NCBI GenBank assembly: GCA_900547555.1
Contig: URHG01000001.1
Span: forward strand, 62,001-126,000
Direction of reading: 5' to 3'
DNA from: an uncultured Porphyromonadaceae bacterium
GTDB lineage: Bacteria > Bacteroidota > Bacteroidia > Bacteroidales > UBA11471
Length of the DNA stretch: 64,000 bases
Positions 9,083-17,472 of this stretch are shown here, piece after piece. The first letter of the stretch is position 1; every line of letters starts with the position of its first letter. The notes below the pieces were generated by a model. The model searched no databases and was not told the origin of the DNA. It saw only the letters and a list, made by a program, of their open reading frames with translations. Position numbers and translations under genes: made by a program.

Positions 9083-11965
9083 TTATTGTTTTTTTCTGAA
9101 ATCGAAACCGAGGTCGAGGTGTATACCTTCATCTCCCGACTTGATACGAATCGTCCCGGGTTGGCTTTTCGGGCCATGCTGGGAAATAGGTTTAAAGCAT
9201 CGTATCGCCGGTATTTCCAGCAGGAAAGATATATCGCCCGCAGGAAAAGCCGGCATCGTAAGGGCTGAGCCTTGCCGATTTTTCGGTTCTTCGGGCGTAA
9301 GCATACGCAAATAAACGCCATCGCTCATCGAATATACCGTAAAATCCTGCTCCTTATTCTGTATCGTAGCCCAGTAAAGATTGGAATGATAACCTTTAAA
9401 CTCGGGATAAATGAGATTTTCAAAACTCTCTCCTGTAATCGTATTGTTATAGGCCTTTTCCCATACTCCCATATTGGCTCCCCTCAAACGGTTTTTCCAT
9501 ACGCGATAAGGTCCGCCACCCAACCAACGCATACCGGTTACACAACTTTCGGGATAACTGAATGTAATCCCCAAATTGGTGATATTATCGTAGGTGGCCG
9601 CATCATCGAGTCCGCCACCCAACCGGGAGCGATTGAGCATAAGCAGGCTCATATCGAGCAGGCCTTCGGGAGACATGCGCCAAACGATCGAATCGATATT
9701 ACCGTTGTACTTCACGGCAAACACCGCCGTATCGCCGTCCATACGGGTCTGCGTGCTTTTCACGGCAGCCACCATGCCTACGGGAATAGGGCCGTTGGCA
9801 AATGAGACAGGTTGTTTCCCGCTGAGAACACGGGTAATATATCCCGTCGACTTATCGAATGTTATCTCGACACCGCCGGCAGAAAGGGTTACATTATTGC
9901 CTTGTTCCTGACAAACAGCCGGAGACGAAACAGAAGATGCCTCGCAATGTCGTTGCCAATAATCCCGAGCATAACCGACACTCCACGTACGCGTACACAT
10001 CTCCGAGCCATCGGGATTGTAGGTCGTAATTTCCAATACATCGGCATCGAAGAAATTCGAGGGAAGCTCCATAGAAGCATATCCTTGCTCACCGGGCGCG
10101 AGAGCAGGCAACTTCACAACACCCTCACCGACTTCTTTTTGCATACCTTTTCCAGCAGAAAGCGGAGATTCGACCTTGTAGAGTTTGTAAGCCATACGAC
10201 ACTTATCGAGTGAAGTATAAAGATAGTCATTTGAGACTTTGAAGCGTCCGTTAAAGGAGGGGGTAACGAAAAACTTCTCGACCTGAATAGGCGCCCATAT
10301 ATCGCGCACGGTATAGTAACTACCCTCTTTTTCACGATAAGGACCGAGAATACCGTCGGGAGCATTGAAGCCGTCGGAGTCGAGCTCCCCATTCCGGTCG
10401 GAACGTCTCACGGCATTATCGCAAAAATCCCACATGAATCCGCCTACAAAAAGCGGGTGAGAGGTATAGCTGTTCCAGAAATCTTCGAGTCCGGCGCCAT
10501 GTCCCTGGTCATACTGTCCGTGCATGAACTCGGTGGGCATAAAGAGTTTGTACCCGTAAGTAAAACGCGCCACACCGGTAAGATAGGCGGGATAATGATG
10601 CGTATCGAGTTCGTCGAAGTCGGCCCACGGGTGAATCACATGGCGTTTCTGCGGATCGTAAAGGGCGAAAAGAGGATCGAGCTTCTTATTCCACCCGCCT
10701 TCGTTTCCGTTACTCCAAATGATGATAGAAGGGTGATTGACGTCCCGCGTCAACATTTCGGCCAACAGACGCGATCCGACCTGTGTATCGTAGGAATTTT
10801 GCCAACCGGCCAACTCGTCTATAAAAAATACGCCCAAAGAATCGCACACATCGAGGAAATGGTCATCGGGTGGATAATGGCAGCGTATGGCGTTCATGTT
10901 CATCTCCTTGATGAGTTTCACATCATCGATACTTATCTGCTTGTTGGTCGTGCGACCGGCGTCGGGCCAGAAAGAATGACGATTGATTCCTTTGAGGATA
11001 ACTTTCACGCCATTGACATAGAGGCCGTCTTTCGGGCGGAAATCCACAGTACGGAATCCTATACGCTGATCATAACGGTGCAATACTGTACCGTCATTCC
11101 CGCGCAGACTGACCGAAAGCACATAAAGATTAGGATCTTCGGGATTCCATGCACGCACATCGTTCCACCGTCCCGACAATGTAACGACACTGTCACCGGC
11201 CGCCGCCTGCGCTTGCAGCTTCCCGTAGAGTACCTCCCCGGTCGCCAATGACGAGAGAGTGGCATCGAGCGTATATGCCTTATCGATTCCCGACAGGAAA
11301 ACCTGAGCGTCGATAGAACCGTCGGCACGGGCATCGACCGCCAAACGGTCGATGTGGCGCATCGGTTTTATTTCGAGAAAAACAGGCCGGTAAATACCGC
11401 CGAAAAGCCACCAGTCGGCTTTACGTTCGGCATTATTGACCGATTTATTGGAAGAATGTTTCCAAACGGTAACTTCGAGTATATTTTTCTTGCCGAAAGA
11501 TATAAAATCGGTTATGTCATAAGAGAAGCGATAAAATCCGCCTTGATGTTTCGGGCCTACCACTTGGCCGTTGACCGAGACCTCGGTATCGGTCATCACA
11601 CCGTCGAATACCAAAGAGACCTGCTGTCCCTGATAGGCTGCGGAGACAGAAAAAGTATGGCGGTAAATGCCTTGCTCCATACTCGGATTTTTCAACCTCC
11701 GCACCATACCCGAATTCCGGTCCTTGTCCTTATACCATCTTCCGTAGGTATATTCGCCGAATCCCTGCAACTCCCATTGCGACGGGACTTCGATTTTTTT
11801 CCATTTGCCGCTGTTACGGCCTTCGGTGCAATAGAAATCCCACTTCACCGTGTTTCCGAAACCTGTACCCGACAGATATATCTTACGGGTTTCCTGCGCC
11901 CGGACAGAAGAAAAAAGGCCGGCACAAAGTGCAACTAAAAGCGTGATGAATAATCTATTTTTCAT
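9083..11965 (-). CDS. Glycoside hydrolase family 2 enzyme (beta-galactosidase-like)
   Basis: The start at 11965 is preferred because it begins a clean signal peptide (MKNRLFITLLVALCAGLFSS); the open frame runs 41 codons further upstream without it. The 960-residue product has the GH2 order: sugar-binding beta-sandwich (about residues 20-200), immunoglobulin-like domain ending in IGFRTVDF, TIM barrel (about 310-600), then C-terminal beta-galactosidase small-chain-like domains. WSNGNEGGW holds the acid/base Glu (about residue 422) and PTEFMHGQ the likely nucleophile (about 479). In this locus it may remove beta-galactosyl side chains from rhamnogalacturonan, but GH2 also covers other specificities. 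It is co-directional with the GH106 gene, 12 bp apart. Confidence 0.9.
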   Translation of the reverse strand: MKNRLFITLLVALCAGLFSSVRAQETRKIYLSGTGFGNTVKWDFYCTEGRNSGKWKKIEVPSQWELQGFGEYTYGRWYKDKDRNSGMVRRLKNPSMEQGIYRHTFSVSAAYQGQQVSLVFDGVMTDTEVSVNGQVVGPKHQGGFYRFSYDITDFISFGKKNILEVTVWKHSSNKSVNNAERKADWWLFGGIYRPVFLEIKPMRHIDRLAVDARADGSIDAQVFLSGIDKAYTLDATLSSLATGEVLYGKLQAQAAAGDSVVTLSGRWNDVRAWNPEDPNLYVLSVSLRGNDGTVLHRYDQRIGFRTVDFRPKDGLYVNGVKVILKGINRHSFWPDAGRTTNKQISIDDVKLIKEMNMNAIRCHYPPDDHFLDVCDSLGVFFIDELAGWQNSYDTQVGSRLLAEMLTRDVNHPSIIIWSNGNEGGWNKKLDPLFALYDPQKRHVIHPWADFDELDTHHYPAYLTGVARFTYGYKLFMPTEFMHGQYDQGHGAGLEDFWNSYTSHPLFVGGFMWDFCDNAVRRSDRNGELDSDGFNAPDGILGPYREKEGSYYTVRDIWAPIQVEKFFVTPSFNGRFKVSNDYLYTSLDKCRMAYKLYKVESPLSAGKGMQKEVGEGVVKLPALAPGEQGYASMELPSNFFDADVLEITTYNPDGSEMCTRTWSVGYARDYWQRHCEASSVSSPAVCQEQGNNVTLSAGGVEITFDKSTGYITRVLSGKQPVSFANGPIPVGMVAAVKSTQTRMDGDTAVFAVKYNGNIDSIVWRMSPEGLLDMSLLMLNRSRLGGGLDDAATYDNITNLGITFSYPESCVTGMRWLGGGPYRVWKNRLRGANMGVWEKAYNNTITGESFENLIYPEFKGYHSNLYWATIQNKEQDFTVYSMSDGVYLRMLTPEEPKNRQGSALTMPAFPAGDISFLLEIPAIRCFKPISQHGPKSQPGTIRIKSGDEGIHLDLGFDFRKKQ

Positions 11966-12020
11966 AACTAAAAATTCTATAATCTCCGTTCGGAACATCT
12001 CTCGGAAAAAGAGAATCAGC

Positions 12021-12028
12021 CAAAGATA
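12021..12028 (-). promoter_or_regulatory. Candidate -7 box for the GH2-GH106 operon
   Basis: The minus strand reads TATCTTTG, an exact TAnnTTTG match, 56 bp before the preferred GH2 start. Its position upstream of 11965 also supports that start over the longer open frame, which begins at 12088 and would lie upstream of this promoter. Confidence 0.5.
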
Positions 12029-12141
12029 CGTTTTTTCTTTCAAAAGCACGATCCCTTCCATGCAAAAACAAGATACCCGAAACTGCAAATCCCGAATACC
12101 TTGATGCGAATCGTTCCCGACAAAAGTCCGTAGGAAAAAGG

Positions 12142-12939
12142 TTATTCGAGCAATTTCTTCAATTTACAACCTTTCAGTTGCACGATTTGTCCGGCAACAA
12201 CCTCGGCGTTGATACGCGCACCTTTCTCCGAGGTATGCGTCCAGTCGGCATCGGTAAAGCAGGCCTTCACCGCCTCCTGTCCCATTTCGTCGTATATATC
12301 GGCGATCAACGTATTCAGGTCGATGCAGGGAACACCTTCTTCCTCGGCCACCCGGCGAGCCCATACGGCATGAGCCGTGTCGCGCATCACCTTCCCGTTT
12401 TTCCAGCGATTGCGAGGTATCAGCGTACAAAGCACAGGCTGTGCACCTTTTGCACGAGCATCGTCGATATACTTACGCAAATAGGCTCCATAAGTCAAGA
12501 CGGTCTCTTCCCGGCCGGTCATCTCCACGACCCCAGTCGTATCCCGGTCGTCAACTCCTTTCAGCGAAGCCCGGGGACGATTTCCCGCAAAGAGTTCTCC
12601 CCCGTCGTTATGGCCGAATTGTATAATGACATAATCTCCTTTCCGCAACGAATCGCACACGGAATCCCACCGACCTTCGGTGATGAACGTACGACTGCTG
12701 CGGCCTCCGATGGCCCGGTTGCGGACTTCGGCCTTCGTATCATCGAAATACTCGCCGATGAAGCTGCCCCAGCCCCACTGCCCCCGGTCGCCGCGTCCCT
12801 GACCGTTTTTCACGGTCGAGTCGCCGATCACATAAACGAGCGTCTTTTTATCTTTCTTTTCTTTCCGGGCATACGCTTCGGACACGCAGAACGACTGCAC
12901 CGCCACAAGAAGCCCCAAAATAAACGCAATTTTTTTCAT
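12142..12939 (-). CDS. CE12-type rhamnogalacturonan acetylesterase (SGNH hydrolase)
   Basis: The start at 12939 gives a 265-residue protein with a signal peptide (MKKIAFILGLLVAVQSF); a start six codons earlier is possible. SGNH motifs are complete: VIGDSTV with the nucleophilic Ser, the glycine of the NRAIGGRSSRT block, FGHND with the Asn, and DWTH with the catalytic Asp-His pair. CE12 enzymes deacetylate rhamnogalacturonan-I, making it accessible to lyases and hydrolases. It lies downstream of the PL1 gene on the same strand, but a strong hairpin terminator lies immediately before its start codon. Confidence 0.9.
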   Translation of the reverse strand: MKKIAFILGLLVAVQSFCVSEAYARKEKKDKKTLVYVIGDSTVKNGQGRGDRGQWGWGSFIGEYFDDTKAEVRNRAIGGRSSRTFITEGRWDSVCDSLRKGDYVIIQFGHNDGGELFAGNRPRASLKGVDDRDTTGVVEMTGREETVLTYGAYLRKYIDDARAKGAQPVLCTLIPRNRWKNGKVMRDTAHAVWARRVAEEEGVPCIDLNTLIADIYDEMGQEAVKACFTDADWTHTSEKGARINAEVVAGQIVQLKGCKLKKLLE

Positions 12940-12955
12940 ATCGATAAAATTACAC

Positions 12956-12985
12956 AAAAAGGATACCTTTCGGGGTATCCTTTTT
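12956..12985 (-). terminator. Perfect 12-bp hairpin terminator between the PL1 and CE12 genes
   Basis: AAAAAGGATACC pairs with GGTATCCTTTTT around a six-base loop. It lies 17 bp after the PL1 stop and ends 17 bp before the CE12 start, with T-rich sequence on the minus strand. It should end PL1 transcripts or act as an attenuator for CE12. Confidence 0.8.
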
Positions 12986-13002
12986 GCATAGAATGAGGTT
13001 TA

Positions 13003-15876
13003 TTAGTATTTCATCATACGGGCCGTACGGGTCGTATCGTCGGCAATAACAACACAGTTATAAACACCGGCGGGCAGGTCTTCGAGACCTTTGACTTCGA
13101 TCATACCGCCCGAAATGGTCAAATCGTTACTGTAAACAAGAGCACCCGACAGACTGTAAATCTCAACCTTAGCGGTTCCTATGCTCTGCGGGAGAGCCAC
13201 CGTGAAGCAGTCTTTGAACGGATTTGGATAAACAGCTACGTCTTCATTTTCCGAAGCGGTAACTTCTTCGATAGCCGTTACACCATGCTCGTACTTCGAC
13301 TTGATTTCGAGTTCGGTGAGGGCTTCGTTGTAAAGCGTAACTTCATCGATAGATCCGATAAAGGGAGCATCGAAATTGATATTGACATTACCGATAACAA
13401 ACGCTTCGTCTCCATCAATAGCACCGGTAGCATCACTGGCCGAGGCTTTGAGTTCACCGTCGATGTACAGAAGCAGTTTTTGATTCTCAACATCGCGCAC
13501 GGCAACTACATGATGCCAGTTTCCGTCGAAATAAGAGGTTGCGGAAACCTCTGCCAAAGATTTGGTTACATCATCATCTACACCGAAATAAAGAACTCCT
13601 TTCTTATATTCGAGACCGAACCATTTACCGGTATTTCCGTTGCTGCCCGATGCATGACTACCTTTGTGAAGGAGATAACGGCTCTGCGAGCTGTTACCGG
13701 CAGTAGACTTGAACCACAACTCATACGAGAAAGGTGCACTCTCAAATACGATTTCGTCGTACGAAGGAACGATCATACCGTCGGTCGTATTGGCAGCATC
13801 GAAAGATATGGCACCGTTGATTTTGCCTTCACCCCATACCGGAACATACGAACCGTAAGGAGTGGCATCATTGGCCATGATTTCTTCATCGGTAGGCGCA
13901 TTTACAGCCATAGAACCCGATGTTTCGTCAAATGAGAAATAAGCGACTTTCGTACGCACGGGTTCTTGTCCGGTCGTGAAACTCCACACCTCTCCCTGCG
14001 TTCTGCCGTAAGTATTCTTCGCATCGATTCTCCAATAATAGGTGGTATTCTGCTCTACGTCCATCGTATATGACTTACTACGTATCGTAGCTACGGAATC
14101 GAGCTGGTCGGGCGACGTTCCCACATATACGTAGTAATAGGGACGGCCCGTTGTTTCGTTCGAGAATTTAAGCGTTACCGTCGTATATTCGGCAATCGTT
14201 TCACCATTAGCGGGAACAGGATCGGTCGAGAGGTCGGGTTCGCCCGGAGCACCTTTGGTGCGGAAAGAGAGCGTAGCGGGAAGCGACTCCATATCGCCGG
14301 TAAAGGTAGTCAAACGCAGCGTATAATTTGTTTTCTCCGAGAGACCTTTTATCGTACAGGAAGTTGCATCGGTATTGATCGTATTCACGAGCTGATATTC
14401 TCCGCCCTCAGGCATCACTTCCACGCGGATTTTCGCTCCGGCAGCTTTTTCGTGGCACTCAAAAGCCACCGTAATACTGTCGGTACCCAACGACTTGGCA
14501 AGAATCTCTACCGGATACTTCAAGAAAGCAACAGGCGATGCAGGTATGCTGTTGATATAATTTTCGATATTCAGGTAACCATTGGGAGCCACCATCACGG
14601 CATCGGAAGCATCATTGGGATTCAATTCGTTAGCTTCTTCCCACCAATCGGGCATACCATCGTAATCGCTATCCACAGGCTTCGGGGCATTGTAGATATT
14701 TCCCACACCGTTTACCAATCCCAATACTGATTCACTCGAAATAATCACGCCTTTATTTCCCAAAGAACGCAACTCATCGATGACGTATTCATCGACTTCA
14801 TCCCGATCGGGCAAACAGGCACCGACACTATCAACGACCCATTGATATGCCTCCTCGGCCGTCATCGACATCGAAGCAATAGGAGCATGAGGATGTTCCG
14901 AAGGATATTCTTCGCTTTGCAACAAGTCTTCAAACGAATCAACACGGGTCGCACGGGCGAAATCGTTCTCGTCCATATCACGACCGTTAAGGACACCATC
15001 CCTCGACATATCGGTTTTGTTTCCGCGCTGGTAAACAGTTGTCAACTGATTTCCAGAACCGACCCCATTTCCACCGGAATTCGGACCTTGGATAAAATAG
15101 TTAGACTGTACATCGGCCCAAATACGTCCTTCGGAATCACCACCGAGGTTGTAACCGCCACCGCTACCCCAGTTATACACCACATTGTTGATGTACTGGT
15201 TAAGACCTTTCACCTTATGGTTACGGGTATTATTATCGGCATAGAGATTCCGGTAAAGCGTTACCCCACCCACAGTATTGGTCGGTTGGCAAAGACCACC
15301 GGCCGAGTGAGGCAAAAGGCCTTGGCTCATAATGGTTTTTTGAATTGTGATATTTCCTACTCCACCGTTCTTACCATCGGAATTGATCGAGAAAGTCTCA
15401 TCTTTTCCCCATGAAATGGAACAATGGTCAAATATCATATTGGAACCGTTGGCTATACCAGCGGCATCATTTTGTCCGCGACCACTCATTCCCATACGGA
15501 TACGCAGATAACGGACGATAATATCGCTGGCTCCGGAAAACGAAGTGCGTTCTCCGTAAATGACAATACCACTACCGGGAGCCGTCTGCCCGGCAATTGT
15601 CAGATTCTTGGAAAACACAAGAGGACTTTTAATTCGAATTACACCTGCTACATCAAAAACAACAATGCGATTAGGTTGACTGACAGCATCACGTAAAGAT
15701 CCCTTTCCCGAGTCATTGAGATTGGTTACATGGTACACTGTCGGATTTTCTCCAGCGCGCGCACCTCGTGCAAAACGGCCGTAACCTTCCGCTCCCGGGA
15801 ATGCAATCAGCTCATCGGCCACCGCCCCGGCAAGGCAAGCAAATGCCATACAAAATGTTAGTAAAATTCTTTTCAT
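13003..15876 (-). CDS. PL1-type pectate lyase with LamG and T9SS sorting domains
   Basis: This 957-residue protein starts with a signal peptide (MKRILLTFCMAFACLAGAVA). Residues about 24-430 form a right-handed beta-helix of the PL1 type: AFPGAEGYG, NDSGKGSLRDAV, AGQTAPGSG, FDHCSISW and NNVVYNWG are all seen. Fibronectin-III-like segments follow (about 455-645), then a LamG/concanavalin-like domain (about 650-860). Residues about 880-957 (VYPNPF, LSGALVY, LPAGVY) are a type A T9SS C-terminal sorting domain, so the enzyme is expected to be translocated across the outer membrane and anchored or released. It probably cleaves homogalacturonan or RG backbone, producing the unsaturated ends used by the GH105 enzymes. 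Catalytic Arg placement was not verified. Confidence 0.87.
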   Translation of the reverse strand: MKRILLTFCMAFACLAGAVADELIAFPGAEGYGRFARGARAGENPTVYHVTNLNDSGKGSLRDAVSQPNRIVVFDVAGVIRIKSPLVFSKNLTIAGQTAPGSGIVIYGERTSFSGASDIIVRYLRIRMGMSGRGQNDAAGIANGSNMIFDHCSISWGKDETFSINSDGKNGGVGNITIQKTIMSQGLLPHSAGGLCQPTNTVGGVTLYRNLYADNNTRNHKVKGLNQYINNVVYNWGSGGGYNLGGDSEGRIWADVQSNYFIQGPNSGGNGVGSGNQLTTVYQRGNKTDMSRDGVLNGRDMDENDFARATRVDSFEDLLQSEEYPSEHPHAPIASMSMTAEEAYQWVVDSVGACLPDRDEVDEYVIDELRSLGNKGVIISSESVLGLVNGVGNIYNAPKPVDSDYDGMPDWWEEANELNPNDASDAVMVAPNGYLNIENYINSIPASPVAFLKYPVEILAKSLGTDSITVAFECHEKAAGAKIRVEVMPEGGEYQLVNTINTDATSCTIKGLSEKTNYTLRLTTFTGDMESLPATLSFRTKGAPGEPDLSTDPVPANGETIAEYTTVTLKFSNETTGRPYYYVYVGTSPDQLDSVATIRSKSYTMDVEQNTTYYWRIDAKNTYGRTQGEVWSFTTGQEPVRTKVAYFSFDETSGSMAVNAPTDEEIMANDATPYGSYVPVWGEGKINGAISFDAANTTDGMIVPSYDEIVFESAPFSYELWFKSTAGNSSQSRYLLHKGSHASGSNGNTGKWFGLEYKKGVLYFGVDDDVTKSLAEVSATSYFDGNWHHVVAVRDVENQKLLLYIDGELKASASDATGAIDGDEAFVIGNVNINFDAPFIGSIDEVTLYNEALTELEIKSKYEHGVTAIEEVTASENEDVAVYPNPFKDCFTVALPQSIGTAKVEIYSLSGALVYSNDLTISGGMIEVKGLEDLPAGVYNCVVIADDTTRTARMMKY

Positions 15877-16184
15877 GTGTATAAGTTATTTTAGGTTTAT
15901 AACATCTCAAATACAAATAATCCCCGACACTCTCCCTTTTTCCGGAGAAAATGTCCGATGAAGGCAATTCTTATGACGGATAAAATGAAAATTCAAAGGA
16001 TTGTTTTCATGGTACATCAAAGAATACGAGGCATTAGGGGTTACAAATAAACAAAATATTGCCTCTCGACTGACTGCAAATATTGATAGATAAACTTCCT
16101 TAAATGATTTTATCGAATTATCGAACCTTCTATTATTCCGAAATGTCGAGTATCGAAAAGCACAAACGAAACAAGTATTTTCAA

Positions 16185-17405
16185 GAGATTCCTCACATAC
16201 GTTCGGAATGACGCGCATGTCATTTTGGCGACCGCAGAGAGGAAGAATCTCTTACCAAAGTACACGTCATTCTGAGGGGTATTGACCCCGAAGAATCTCG
16301 TTCATAAATGGATTGGGATTCCTCACATGCGTTCGGAATGACATTTAGGTTACAGCCCTAAAAAGCATCCGTCATTCTGAATGAAACGAAGTGAAATGAA
16401 GAATCTCAACCAATAAAGAGTTGGGGCTTCCTCACACTCAGCCCTTCGGTTCGGAATGCACGTATGTCATTCTGAGACGCGAAGTGTCGAAGAATCTCCT
16501 GCCAAATAGGGCGTATGGTATGAGATCTCTCACATGCGTTCGAGATGACAGTAATGTCATTCTGACGACCGCAGGGAGGAAGAATCTCTTGGATAGGAAC
16601 ATTGAGGGAGAGATGCTACACTACCGTTCAGCACAACAAGGTATTCTTTTTGGGATTCCTCGCGTACGCTCGGAATGACATTTGGGTTGCCGTTCTCAAA
16701 GTATCTGTCATTCTGAATGGAACGAAGTGTAATGAAGAATCTCTACCAATAGAGCGTGAGAGATTCCTCGTCGGCCTTACGCCCTCGCTCGGAATGACAT
16801 TCGACAGTCATACGGAGCAGTCGAAGTATCTCCGACTCGTAACATTCTATCACTCTACGCGCAAATGCCAATTTCATGTAGGCGAAGGCGTGCCCGCATT
16901 TATCGGGCTGCCGGGAGCAAGGGAGAAGACGGAAAGAGGGCGAGGACTGTTTGAGCGGAGCGAGTTCCGCAGCACCCGTCGGCGACCGATGCGGAAGGCA
17001 GGAATACCCGATAACCGGCGGGCGACCTTTCTGGGTTACTTCTTTGCGGCGGGAAAGAAGTAACAGACAACTGTCATTCTGAACATAGCGTGAGCGGAGT
17101 GAAGAATCCCAAACAAAAAGCATGAGATTCCTCACATGCGTTCGGAATGACATTTGGGTTGCCGTTCTCAAAGTATCTGTCATTCTGAATAGAACAAAGT
17201 GTAATGAAGAATCTCAACCAATAAAGAGTCAAGGATTCCTCACACTCAGCCTATCGGCTTCGGTTCGGAATGCACGTATGTCATTCTGACGACCGTAAGG
17301 GAGGAAGAATCTCTTGGATAGGAGCGTTGAGGGTGAGATGCTTCACTGCCGTTCAGCATGACAAGGTATTCTTTTTGGGATTCCTCAATGCGTTTGGAAT
17401 GAAAT
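16185..17405. repeat. Array A of short palindromic repeats in a gene-free 1.6-kb gap
   Basis: The gap between 15877 and 17472 holds no convincing gene. From about 16185 it is made of imperfect units with the layout TGTCATTCTGA - variable bases - GAAGAATCTC - spacer - GAGATTCCTC - variable bases - CGGAATGACA, so each unit can fold back on itself. At least eight exact or near-exact CATTCTGA cores are visible, for example near 16266, 16370, 16466, 16555, 16707, 17071, 17178 and 17278. One longer structured element is embedded at 16862-17072. The bases 15877-16184 show nothing recognisable. Confidence 0.85.
16862..17072 (+). repeat. Structured element, copy 1
   Basis: The element of about 210 bp is also found at 23252-23480 (reverse) and 29380-29612. 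The left arm GCCCGC-AT-TTATCGGG (16892-16907) pairs with the right arm CCCGATAA-CCG-GCGGGC (17007-17023). A 3' hairpin with an 11-bp perfect stem follows at 17035-17064. Beyond it, all copies run into the same CAGACAACTGTCATTCTGAA junction with the short repeats. It has no coding potential shared between copies that would suggest a protein. Confidence 0.75.
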
Positions 17406-17423
17406 CGGAATGAGAACAAAAAA

Positions 17424-17447
17424 GAGGGGCGCTTTAAAGTGCCCCTC
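17424..17447 (-). terminator. Terminator of the T9SS beta-solenoid gene
   Basis: GAGGGGCGCTTT and AAAGTGCCCCTC form a hairpin with one G.U pair, followed on the minus strand by TTTTTT. It lies 26 bp beyond the stop codon at 17473. Confidence 0.8.
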
Positions 17448-17472
17448 TTCTATATTATTAACAATCGTGAGA

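Noticed and set aside
11966..12088. N-terminal extension of the GH2 protein by 41 residues
   Set aside because: The extension would put the signal peptide inside the protein and starts upstream of a matching promoter box at 12021-12028.
15907..16218. A 103-codon minus-strand frame upstream of the PL1 gene
   Set aside because: Its first part is repeat sequence and the rest has no domain, signal peptide or sensible composition.
16602..17063. Open frames of 85-153 codons in repeat array A, with similar peptides at 23213-23548, 23261-23512 and 29174-29605
   Set aside because: They translate the short repeats and the structured element in several frames (peptides like FLTCVRNDI or ATFLGYFFAAGKK). 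Conservation follows the DNA palindromes, not a reading frame, and there is no shared start.
15877..17472. CRISPR array in the repeat-rich gaps
   Set aside because: Repeat units vary in length and sequence, are palindromic, occur in both orientations, lack unique spacers of even length, and no cas genes are present.
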